From Kribbella jejuensis (lineage in GTDB: Bacteria; Actinomycetota; Actinomycetes; Propionibacteriales; Kribbellaceae): a stretch of DNA of 64,000 nt. The notes beneath the pieces were generated by a model that made no database searches, was not told where the DNA came from, and worked only from the letters and a program-made list of their open reading frames with translations. Below are positions 42,816-50,086 of this stretch, piece after piece. How positions within the stretch are numbered: position 1 is the stretch's first letter; every line of letters begins with the position of its first letter. The translations under genes were made by a program, and so were the position numbers. Where the stretch lies: assembly GCF_006715085.1 (NCBI RefSeq), contig NZ_VFMM01000001.1, forward strand, positions 1,302,001 to 1,366,000, written 5' to 3'.

Positions 42816-44179
42816 TCGGCACCGGGACGCAACTGCCGTCTGACCCACGGTTGGAGTGCGGCGAGCACGGCGGCGACCGCGGCGCTCGTGAGCCAGAGTC
42901 CTGTCGGACCGGACGTTTTGAGGAGCTGGGTGACGGTGATGGGTGCGATCGTGGTCGCGATACCCCAGCTCAGGCCGAAGATCGCGAGGTAGCGCCCGCG
43001 CGCGTTGTCCGGGGCGAGTCCGGAGGCTTGGGTGAGGTAACGGGTCAGCAGGAAGAGGTCCCCGAGGCTCCAGAGGACGGCGGCCAGGAGGAAGACGAGG
43101 AGCGTGTGGGCGAAGGCGCTGGCGATCAGACCGGTTGCCAGTAGTACGTAGCCGATCGCGATCGATCGGAAGTCGTCGAGTTTCTGGACGCGCAGGAGCC
43201 GCTGGGCGACGATCAGAACCAGTGCCGAGACCGCGAGAATCACGCCCGTACCGGACTTGGGGATGCCCTGCTCGAGCAGCGTCAGCGGAATACCGATGAC
43301 GAGCTGCATGTAGATCGTCGCGAAGACGGTTCCACTTGCCAGCAACAACAACAACCGCCGATCCCGCCATGCAGATCCCCCATTCCCAAGCCCACCCTCC
43401 ACCTCCAGCCCCGCATCGCCACGCCCCTCCGCCTCGCCGCGCCCCTCCAGCTCCGCGTGGACCCGCCCCTCTGCCTCCGTGTGGCCGCGCCTCTCCAACT
43501 CCCCGTAGACCCGGCCCTCCGCCTCCATGTGGCCGCGTCCCTCCGCCTGCGTACGACGCAGGACGCTGACCGGCGGCTCGCGTCGTACGCCGGTGCGAGT
43601 GTCCCGGCGTACATCAGCTGGTAACGCCAGCGCGACCAGCGTGGCGCAGGAGAGGCAGGTGAGCGCGTCGGCGACGAAGAGCCAGCGGAGGTCCCAGTGG
43701 CTGATTGCCGCCGCCAGTAGTCCGGCGAGGACGCCGGCCGCGGCGAGGGCAGCGCTGTAGAGGCCGTAGGCGGCGGGGCGATCCTCCGGTGCGGTGACGT
43801 CGGCGATCATCGCCTGGCTCGGCGGCTCGTAGATCTCGAACGCCAGGCCCAGCAGGACGGTCGCGAGTACCGCGGACCACAGCGCGTGGCTGAGCGCGAT
43901 CCACAACTGCGAGACCGCACACCCCACCAGCCCCAGGACGATCGTCCGGCGACGCCCGAGCCGATCCGCCAACTGACCGCCGAGCAGCCTCGACGGGATG
44001 GTCGCCGCGCCGAAGATCGCCAGGATGAGCCCGGTCTGACTCAGCGACGCCCGGAATTCGACGGTCAGCACCACCCCGAGGAAGGGCAGCGTGAACGCCC
44101 CGATCTTGTTGACCGCCCGCGCGACGATCAGGATCCAGACGGTCCGCGAGAGCCCTCTGGTCGCGACAACAACGCTCAT
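42812..44179 (-). CDS. MFS transporter with repetitive central loop
   Basis: A 455-residue, 12-helix MFS permease of the drug-exporter type. Motif A is GGQLADRLGRRRTIVLG. Between helices 6 and 7 the cytoplasmic loop is expanded by about 60 residues of Glu/Gly/Arg repeats (AEGRGHMEAEGRVYGELERRG and similar), far beyond the usual loop length. It is divergent from a CGNR regulator and coupled to a 100-residue protein downstream. Substrate unknown; export of a toxic compound is the family expectation. Confidence 0.85.
   Translation of the reverse strand: MSVVVATRGLSRTVWILIVARAVNKIGAFTLPFLGVVLTVEFRASLSQTGLILAIFGAATIPSRLLGGQLADRLGRRRTIVLGLVGCAVSQLWIALSHALWSAVLATVLLGLAFEIYEPPSQAMIADVTAPEDRPAAYGLYSAALAAAGVLAGLLAAAISHWDLRWLFVADALTCLSCATLVALALPADVRRDTRTGVRREPPVSVLRRTQAEGRGHMEAEGRVYGELERRGHTEAEGRVHAELEGRGEAEGRGDAGLEVEGGLGNGGSAWRDRRLLLLLASGTVFATIYMQLVIGIPLTLLEQGIPKSGTGVILAVSALVLIVAQRLLRVQKLDDFRSIAIGYVLLATGLIASAFAHTLLVFLLAAVLWSLGDLFLLTRYLTQASGLAPDNARGRYLAIFGLSWGIATTIAPITVTQLLKTSGPTGLWLTSAAVAAVLAALQPWVRRQLRPGAE
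43385..43555 (-). repeat. Degenerate in-gene repeat coding for E(A/L)EGR units
   Basis: Within the MFS gene, short units of roughly 12-24 bp (CCCCTCCGCCTC, CCCCTCTGCCTCCGTGTGG and variants) repeat about eight times. They code on the minus strand for EAEGR/ELEGR motifs joined by GH, VY, VH or GD. The array keeps the reading frame. Confidence 0.7.
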
Positions 44180-44247
44180 CCAAGAACCCCATGACTGTCT
44201 AAGTGGCTATGATCGGTCACGCAAGCTCGAGCCTACGGAGGGATCGC

Positions 44248-44844
44248 ATGACTGGTCAAGTGTCTTTTGATAGTCATGCCCGCAGCGTGCTGGCGGCGTC
44301 GGTCGAGTACGTCAACCGCCTGACGCCGGGCTACTCGGGCGGTACGCCGTACTCCGCACCGGCCGACGATCCGGAATCGGTCACGTCCGCGGTCGCTGAT
44401 GCGCTGACCGCGATCGGCTACCCGCCGAGCGCGCGGCCGCCGTTGGAGGACTCGCGTCGCCTGGTCCAGCTTGCTCAGCGCATGCGACTCGTCTTCGAGT
44501 CCGCCCACGCCGGCGACCTCGACGCAGCCGCGGCCGAAATCAACTCGCTCCTGGTCGACACCAACGCCCGCCCACAGTTGGACCGCGGCCGCGACCGTCC
44601 GTGGAGCCTCCACTTCCACGGCCCCGACGAACAACTGGCCAACGGCTGGGCAGCCGGCTGCGCCGCAGGCCTCGCCCTGGCAGTAGGCAGCGACCTGGCC
44701 GGCCGCCTAGGCGTCTGCGCGGCTCCCCACTGCGACCGAGTCTTCGTAGACACCTCCAAAAACGGCCAACGCCGCTTCCACTCCCCCCAATGCCAAAGCC
44801 GAGTAAAAGCCGCCGCCCACCGAGCCCGCCACTCCACCACCTGA
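44248..44844 (+). CDS. CGNR zinc-finger (ABATE domain) regulator
   Basis: A 198-residue protein with an N-terminal ABATE-type domain and a C-terminal zinc finger (GVCAAPHCDRVFVDTSKNGQRRFHSPQCQSRVKAAAHRAR). The normal CGNR tetrapeptide reads CQSR here. These actinobacterial proteins are thought to be DNA-binding regulators. The ATG at 44248 follows a good CGGAGGG ribosome site. A TATGAT -10 element at 44208-44213 lies in the 68-bp space shared with the divergent MFS gene, which it probably controls. Confidence 0.82.
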   Translation: MTGQVSFDSHARSVLAASVEYVNRLTPGYSGGTPYSAPADDPESVTSAVADALTAIGYPPSARPPLEDSRRLVQLAQRMRLVFESAHAGDLDAAAAEINSLLVDTNARPQLDRGRDRPWSLHFHGPDEQLANGWAAGCAAGLALAVGSDLAGRLGVCAAPHCDRVFVDTSKNGQRRFHSPQCQSRVKAAAHRARHSTT

Positions 44845-44903
44845 CCCGGCCGGCACTCCACAAATTGGATGCCGGTAGCACGTGTCCCCAGCACAATGGC
44901 GCC

Positions 44904-45395
44904 ATGGTCGAGCAGGTCCTTCCGAACGATGCAACACCGCCACCCGCGCTCGTCGCCGCCTGGCTGACCCTCGACAACCTGCACCTGGAGGCGGTGCCGA
45001 TGTGGGCGGCCAACTGGATCGTCCAGGGATACGACGGTCCATCGCTGGCGGAACTGGCTGGCCTCAACGGCCAGGACACCCGCGAGGTCCGCGACCTCCT
45101 ACCGGATGCCCTCGCAGACACTGGAATCGCCGCGCTGCCATCCGGTCAGGCTGCGCTCAAGATTGCGTACGACGACATCGCCACGGCGTACCTCGCCGGC
45201 CGCGCTCAGTGGACCTGGGCTGCCAACGAAGTCGCCCGACTCGTCATCGCCACCAACTACGCCGAGGAGAACTTCGATCACCCGCTGAGCGTCCTCTGGT
45301 ACATCGACGAGGAGATTGGTCAGCCATGGGCCCGGACCGATGACGAACTGGCCGCAGACGTACGCCGGCTGTGCATCGATCAACTGCACCACTGA
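44904..45395 (+). CDS. Hypothetical helical protein
   Basis: A 163-residue acidic, Trp/Ala/Leu-rich protein (VAAWLTLDNLHLEAVPMWAANWIVQGYDG, then LAGLNGQDTREVRDLLPDAL). I do not recognise a domain; the general look resembles DUF families in polymorphic-toxin immunity or phage loci, but no toxin gene adjoins. The ATG at 44904 is in the expected frame; an upstream frame to 44601 overlaps the CGNR gene and is a shadow. The 164 bp after it hold no clear gene. Confidence 0.65.
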   Translation: MVEQVLPNDATPPPALVAAWLTLDNLHLEAVPMWAANWIVQGYDGPSLAELAGLNGQDTREVRDLLPDALADTGIAALPSGQAALKIAYDDIATAYLAGRAQWTWAANEVARLVIATNYAEENFDHPLSVLWYIDEEIGQPWARTDDELAADVRRLCIDQLHH

Positions 45396-45559
45396 CAAAC
45401 CTCTGCTCGGTCCTGGCGCCCCGAATGGATTCATGTGACGACGCTAGTGCACGCCGCTCGAAGCAGTTCGGCCAGTGCTTCGAGGTGTTCCAACAGCACG
45501 CTCACACTGGGTGTGGAAATCGGAGCAACGAGCTAATCGTCCACGATCCTCAGTGTCGG

Positions 45560-46237
45560 TCAGCCGGCAGATGGTCGGGTGAGGATCGGGCGGGCTGGGT
45601 TCTCGTTGTCGATGACGAGGTGGGCGCGCGCGGCGGGATCGACCCGCTTGATGTAGAGGCGTTCCCCCGGGATGTACCGGGTGCGGTACCGATGGGCAGC
45701 TGCCTCTGGTGAGTCCATCCAGGCTGCGTCGCGGTCGGTGCCGCGACGGAGTACGGTCTCGAAACTCACGTGTACATACATGCTCAGATCCCAGCAGTCG
45801 TTGAGTTCTGGACGTTGCAGGAAAGCACCGTCGGCGATCAGGATCGCGGCCGGGGCCGCAGTACGGACCGGTACGTCGAGCACCTCCGCGGCCGAGCTGT
45901 CCCGCAGACCGTTCACATACCGCCGATCCCCACCCGACCCCAACGGCACCAACAACCGCTCCCGGATGCTGTCGCAGTCATACATCTCGAAGTAGTAACT
46001 CTCGGGTGATTCGAGCGGATACCGAGTCCGCAGCTCCGGGGCTCGCTTGAAGTGGTCGATTTCGGCGCGGATGAGCTCCCGATCGGTGCGTAGTCGCAGT
46101 ACGTCGGCCAGCTCGTCTGCCAGTGTCGTCTTGCCTGCAGCGGAGCAGCCGTCCACGGCGACACGTACTGGATGGTCGCGTTCGATGGAGAGCACTTCGT
46201 CCGCGAGCTTCTCCAGAACCGCAGCTCGGTCTGCCAT
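45560..46237 (-). CDS. Uridine kinase-like P-loop protein
   Basis: A 225-residue kinase-like P-loop protein. Walker A is GCSAAGKT (residues 30-37); an RAEIDHFKRAPELRTRYPLESPESYYFEMYD substrate region and the strand AILIADGAFLQRPELNDCWDLSMYVHVSFE follow, matching the uridine-kinase-like family common in actinobacteria. The phosphorylated substrate is uncertain. I use the ATG at 46237. It is separated from the MMPL gene by a strong terminator, so it has its own promoter. Confidence 0.85.
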   Translation of the reverse strand: MADRAAVLEKLADEVLSIERDHPVRVAVDGCSAAGKTTLADELADVLRLRTDRELIRAEIDHFKRAPELRTRYPLESPESYYFEMYDCDSIRERLLVPLGSGGDRRYVNGLRDSSAAEVLDVPVRTAAPAAILIADGAFLQRPELNDCWDLSMYVHVSFETVLRRGTDRDAAWMDSPEAAAHRYRTRYIPGERLYIKRVDPAARAHLVIDNENPARPILTRPSAG

Positions 46238-46256
46238 GGGTCCATCGTGCAACGAC

Positions 46257-46292
46257 AGCGGCCCACCCGATTCGGGAATCGGGTGGGCCGCT
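46257..46292 (-). terminator. Strong hairpin terminator after the MMPL gene
   Basis: AGCGGCCCACCCGATTC (46257-46273) pairs perfectly with 46276-46292, giving a 17-bp stem. It lies 9 nt after the MMPL stop codon on the minus strand. Confidence 0.85.
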
Positions 46293-46300
46293 GGGATGTG

Positions 46301-48496
46301 TTAGCCGACGGGGGTTAGTTCGCGGTTTGGGGTGGGTGGGGGTGTGGCGTGTTTGGGGGGCTTGGGGCGGAGCCACTTGGGGGTCCACCAGTTTGCTTCG
46401 CCTAGGAGGGTCATGATGCTGGGGAGGACTACGGCGCGGATGATCGTGGCGTCGATCAGGATTGCGACCGCCAGGCCTACGCCCAGTTGTTTCATGTCCA
46501 GGGTGCTCAGGGTGGCGAAGACTGCGAAGACGCCGATCATGACTGCGGCTGCGCTGGTCACCACTCCTGCTGAGCCGGTGATGCCTTCGGCTACGGCCTG
46601 GCGGGTTGGGATGCCGCGGAGTACTGCCTCGCGGATCCGGCTTACTACGAAGACGTGGTAGTCCATCGAGAGGCCGAACAGGACCACGAACAGGAACAGT
46701 GGGAGCCAGCTGACCACTGCGCCGTTGGAGCGGAAGTGGAGTATGCCTTCGGCCCAGGTGTTCTGGAAGACCGCGGTGACGACTCCGTACGCCGCACCGG
46801 CGCTCAGCAGGTTCAGGCCGATCGCGGTGACAGCCACGACGACGGACCTGAACGTCACCATCATCACGATCATCGTCAGCAGCAGTACGAACCCGATCAC
46901 GAGCGGCAGCTTGGACCGGGTGTGGGCCGCGTAGTCCACGTCCGCGGCCACGAACCCACCGACGGCGTACTCGACCCCGGGCACCTTCCCGACCGTCTCC
47001 GGCATCAGCTCCTTGCGCAGCTTGGCCAAGGAATCACGGGCCTGCTGGCTACCACCCTCGTACGGCGTGGCGACCTCAAGCGTCGCGACCGTACCGTCCT
47101 TGGAGAAGCGCGGCTCCTCCAGACCGTCCGACGCGAACAGCTTGTCGCCCTTGGTCTTCTGCTGAAGCTCGGCCAGCGCGGCCTTCACCGCGGGCAGCTC
47201 GTTCGCAGGCGCCCGTACGGCGACCTCGTGGCTCGTGCCCGTACTCGGGAACGCGGCCGTCAACCGGTCGTACGCCTTCATCACAGACGTCGTCCGCGGC
47301 AGGTCCTCGGTACCGGGGAACTTCAGCGTCATGCCCAGCGCCGGCGACGCAACCGCGAGCAGTGCGGTGACTGCGACGAGCAGCGTGGCAACGGGGTGCT
47401 TCAGAGCGGGCTTCAGTACGGTCGGCCAGAACCGCGGCCGACGGTTGCCGGCGGTCAGCCGCCACAGCAGCGGGATCCGCGGGCGGTCCACCCAACGACC
47501 GAGCTTCGCGAGTACGGCGGGAAGTACGGTCAGCGAGCCGACGACGGCCACCGCGACGACGAGGATCGATCCGACGGCGAACGACGAGAACACCGCGTCC
47601 CGGGCCAGGAACAGGCCGGCCATCGAGATGATCACCGCCGTACCGGACACCACGACCGCATGCCCCGAGGTCGCCGCGGCGATCTCGACCGCGTCGACGT
47701 GACCGCGGCCCTTGGCGCGTTCCTCGCGTTCACGGCGCAAGTAGAACAGTGAGTAGTCGACGCCGACCGCCATACCGATCAGCAGGATCACGCTGTTCAC
47801 CGCGTCGACCGCGGGCACCAGCTGGGACGCCGCGGCGGAGAGGCCGATGGCGGCTGCGACGGCGGACAGCGCGAGTAGTACTGGTACCGAGGCGGCGATC
47901 AGTGCACCGAAGGCGATCAACAGGATCGCCAGCGTCACCGGCAGGCTGAACATCTCGGCCCGCTTGAAGTCCTTGCCCAGCGTCTCGTTCAGGGCCTTGC
48001 CGATCGACAGTCCACCGACCTCCTCGATCCGGAGGTCCGGGTACTGCTGCTGGACCTTGGCGGTGGTGTCGAGCAGCGGCTGGACCCGGGCGTTGTCGTC
48101 AGCACCCTGCGGCGCGTCCTTCAGCGTCACTCGGACGATGACCGCGTCGTTCTTCGGCGACGGCATCGGCTGACCGACCTCCGCGACCCCACCGAGGGCG
48201 CGCATCTGCTGGATCACCGTGCCGGCCGCCTTCGTCGCCGCGGCCCGGTCGAGCTGTCCGGACGGCGCCGTGATCAGCACGCTCTCCACGTCCGGGTCGT
48301 CGAAGTTGCCGGACTTCACGATGTTGTCGGCCCGGGTCACCTCGCCGATGTTGCCCTCGTCGGTGGACTTCTTTGTGCCGGTCACCGAGCCGAGCGCGAA
48401 ACACGCGGCTACCACGACCACGCACATCGCGATCGCGCGCCACGGATGGGTGGCGCTCCAGCGCGCCGCCCGGACCGTGATCTGTCCCCTGGCCAT
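46301..48496 (-). CDS. MMPL family RND transporter
   Basis: A 731-residue MMPL/RND protein with about 12 membrane helices and two extracytoplasmic loops. It has duplicated helix blocks (AVDAVNSVILLIGMAVGVDYSLFYLRREREERAKG in the first half, FLFVVLFGLSMDYHVFVVSRIREAV in the second), each carrying the GxDY-type proton-relay motif. It uses proton force to move lipids or drugs across the membrane. I use the ATG at 48496, preceded by a GGGAAGG ribosome site, not the longer frame to 48601. No adjacent regulator or lipid-synthesis gene indicates the cargo. Confidence 0.93.
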   Translation of the reverse strand: MARGQITVRAARWSATHPWRAIAMCVVVVAACFALGSVTGTKKSTDEGNIGEVTRADNIVKSGNFDDPDVESVLITAPSGQLDRAAATKAAGTVIQQMRALGGVAEVGQPMPSPKNDAVIVRVTLKDAPQGADDNARVQPLLDTTAKVQQQYPDLRIEEVGGLSIGKALNETLGKDFKRAEMFSLPVTLAILLIAFGALIAASVPVLLALSAVAAAIGLSAAASQLVPAVDAVNSVILLIGMAVGVDYSLFYLRREREERAKGRGHVDAVEIAAATSGHAVVVSGTAVIISMAGLFLARDAVFSSFAVGSILVVAVAVVGSLTVLPAVLAKLGRWVDRPRIPLLWRLTAGNRRPRFWPTVLKPALKHPVATLLVAVTALLAVASPALGMTLKFPGTEDLPRTTSVMKAYDRLTAAFPSTGTSHEVAVRAPANELPAVKAALAELQQKTKGDKLFASDGLEEPRFSKDGTVATLEVATPYEGGSQQARDSLAKLRKELMPETVGKVPGVEYAVGGFVAADVDYAAHTRSKLPLVIGFVLLLTMIVMMVTFRSVVVAVTAIGLNLLSAGAAYGVVTAVFQNTWAEGILHFRSNGAVVSWLPLFLFVVLFGLSMDYHVFVVSRIREAVLRGIPTRQAVAEGITGSAGVVTSAAAVMIGVFAVFATLSTLDMKQLGVGLAVAILIDATIIRAVVLPSIMTLLGEANWWTPKWLRPKPPKHATPPPTPNRELTPVG

Positions 48497-48696
48497 ACCT
48501 TCCCTGCCCCTCTGCGCCCCCACCGGCGCCCCACCCAGCGCACCTGGCGTGGCGCTGGCTACGGGACAAAAGCCTCGCTGGCAGGCACACCGCGCGACCA
48601 TGCAGGAAGCCCCCTAGTAACCCCTGGGGAAGACCCCACCCCTCCCTTTCCCGTACGGCGTACGCACCCGGTGATCGGATGTCCGCACCGAGGGCG

Positions 48697-49233
48697 TCAG
48701 AAGTCCTCGAAGTCGAGCGAGGCGGCGGCCGAGACCCCCTCCAGATACCCCTCGGCGCGCTCTGCCTTGGGGTAGCGGTGGACCAAGGACCAGAAGTGGG
48801 CGTTGTGCGCCGGCTCGACCAGATGGGCCAGCTCGTGCACCAGCACGTAGTCGACGACCCAGGCCGGCATCGACTGCAGCCGGGTGCTCAAACGGATCGA
48901 CCGGTCCGCCGGGGTGCACGATCCCCACCGTCTGTTTTGGTTCGAAACCCACCTCACCGACGCAGGTTCGGGCACTTCCGGGAGGTGACGACACGCGAGT
49001 TCGTGTGCTCTGGCCAACAATTTTTCGTCCGACACGCGCGATCGGCTGCGCTGCTTCTCGAGCCGCGCCAGCATGGTCTCGACCCAGCGCGCCTCCTCGG
49101 CGGCCGACAGCCGGTCGGGCATCAGCACGACCACCCGCTCACCGTCGCGGTACGCGCTGACCGTGCGCTTGCGGCGCTTGCTGCGGCGGATGTCGACGTA
49201 CGGCGGGATCGGGCGCGGTGGGGAGTCGGCCAT
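48697..49233 (-). CDS. YgjP-like (DUF45, M48-type) zinc metallopeptidase
   Basis: A 178-residue protein of the YgjP/WLM-like metallopeptidase family. The zinc motif HELAHLVEPAHNAHFWSLVHRYP includes HELAH and a downstream His. NQNRRWGSCTPADRSIRLSTRL is the second family signature. The role is probably protein cleavage linked to stress or restriction systems, as in other family members, but unproven. TACATT on the minus strand, 8 nt before the ATG, suggests a leaderless or near-leaderless start. Confidence 0.9.
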   Translation of the reverse strand: MADSPPRPIPPYVDIRRSKRRKRTVSAYRDGERVVVLMPDRLSAAEEARWVETMLARLEKQRSRSRVSDEKLLARAHELACRHLPEVPEPASVRWVSNQNRRWGSCTPADRSIRLSTRLQSMPAWVVDYVLVHELAHLVEPAHNAHFWSLVHRYPKAERAEGYLEGVSAAASLDFEDF

Positions 49234-49281
49234 GGCTCAAAAATGTACCCCCCGAATCCGACAACTTTCTTCCGCGCACAG

Positions 49282-49426
49282 CCTGTGGACTTGTGTTTTC
49301 GCAGGTCAGGCGCCAGATCGTGAGCCCTGGGACCCCGGTTGTTCACATCGTGTTCCCCCGCCCGTCCACAGTGCCGCGCGGCGCGTCCCACAGGTTGCGC
49401 ACAGAGTTATCCACAGGGGTGGACAA
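49282..49426. other. Cluster of DnaA-box-like sites in a 523-bp gap
   Basis: The gene-free region 49234-49756 opens with a cluster of words close to TTRTCCACA: TTATCCACA (49407-49415, perfect), TTGTTCACA (49339-49347, fits TTRTNCACA), GGTGGACAA (49418-49426, reverse, one mismatch), CCGTCCACA (49362-49370, two mismatches) and a TGTGGACTT reverse site near 49284. Orientation is mixed. No dnaA or dnaN gene is near, so this is not a canonical oriC; it may bind DnaA for titration or regulation. Confidence 0.5.
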
Positions 49427-49469
49427 CCGGGGCTTGCCACCGCTGCCGTGGCCTCCTAGCGTCGTCTGC

Positions 49470-49548
49470 AACAGGCTCCCGGACCGCCTCCGGGGCTGCT
49501 CGGAGGGGAAGCCGAGTGGCTCCGGAGGCGGATCACCGGGAGCCTGTT
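49470..49548. repeat. Nested inverted repeat (79 bp)
   Basis: AACAGGCTCCCGG (49470-49482) is inverted at 49536-49548; inside it CCGCCTCCGG (49484-49493) is inverted at 49522-49531, and CTCGG (49499-49503) at 49512-49516. The three levels stack into one long hairpin. It could be a terminator for unseen transcription or an RNA-processing element. Confidence 0.75.
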
Positions 49549-49635
49549 CCGCGCCGCCGAAAGTCTCGGTAAGGGCTTTCCCAGGCGGGCCGACGCGGCA
49601 CGCGGACGCCGACGTGCGCTTGAGCGTGCGGAAAG

Positions 49636-49728
49636 CTGCCGTAGGGTGAATCCCGACTGGGCCGAACGGCCTACGGCAGGACGGTCTGCCGTTAGCATCC
49701 AACGACTGCCCGGGGCCAGACCCCGGGC
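49636..49728 (+). other. Structured leader upstream of the DUF5679 gene
   Basis: CTGCCGTAGG (49636-49645) pairs perfectly with CCTACGGCAG (49670-49679). Further down, GCCCGGGG (49708-49715) pairs with CCCCGGGC (49721-49728). A TAGCAT -10-like hexamer lies between them (about 49693-49698). The second hairpin ends 13 nt before the AAGGAG ribosome site of the next gene and could influence its translation. Confidence 0.5.
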
Positions 49729-49756
49729 TGAAATTCAGAGCAAGGAGAGGGCCCTC

Positions 49757-49915
49757 ATGGCAGAGACCTGGAGCGGCGAGTTCTACTGCGTCAAGTGCAA
49801 GGCCAAGCGCACCGCCGACGGCGAGGTCAAGGTCAACGACAAGGGCACGCGCATGGCGAAGGCCAAGTGCCCCGAGTGCGGTACGAACCTGAACCGGATC
49901 CTCGGCAAGGCCTGA
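49757..49915 (+). CDS. DUF5679 small zinc-ribbon protein
   Basis: A 52-residue protein with two CxxC knuckles (CVKCK at residue 11 and CPECG near 38), matching the DUF5679 family. Such tiny zinc ribbons probably bind nucleic acid or a protein partner. The ATG at 49757 is supported by AAGGAG at 49742-49747; the frame is open upstream but non-family. It lies before the ABC1 kinase gene. A GC-rich stem (49962-49969 with 49991-49998) follows and may end the transcript. Confidence 0.88.
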   Translation: MAETWSGEFYCVKCKAKRTADGEVKVNDKGTRMAKAKCPECGTNLNRILGKA

Positions 49916-49961
49916 CGCACCCCGTAGCACCAGTAGGACCGAGCAGTACGAGTAACACCGC

Positions 49962-49998
49962 GGAGGCGGTGTCCGGCCGGTCGCCGGGCGCCGCCTCC
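49962..49998 (+). terminator. Possible hairpin terminator after DUF5679
   Basis: GGAGGCGG (49962-49969) pairs with CCGCCTCC (49991-49998), with a GC-rich 21-nt interior that can pair further. There is no U-tract, so this is only a candidate. Confidence 0.4.
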
Positions 49999-50086
49999 CG
50001 CTGTGAGCGAGTCGTGATCGCATCGATGAGGACGACACCGGGCACCCCGGAGCGCCCGGACTTGGGTGACCGGACAGAATGGGTAC

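Noticed and set aside
49282-49426. Chromosomal origin of replication
   Set aside because: Too few boxes, no AT-rich unwinding region, and no dnaA, dnaN, rpmH or parAB genes next to it.
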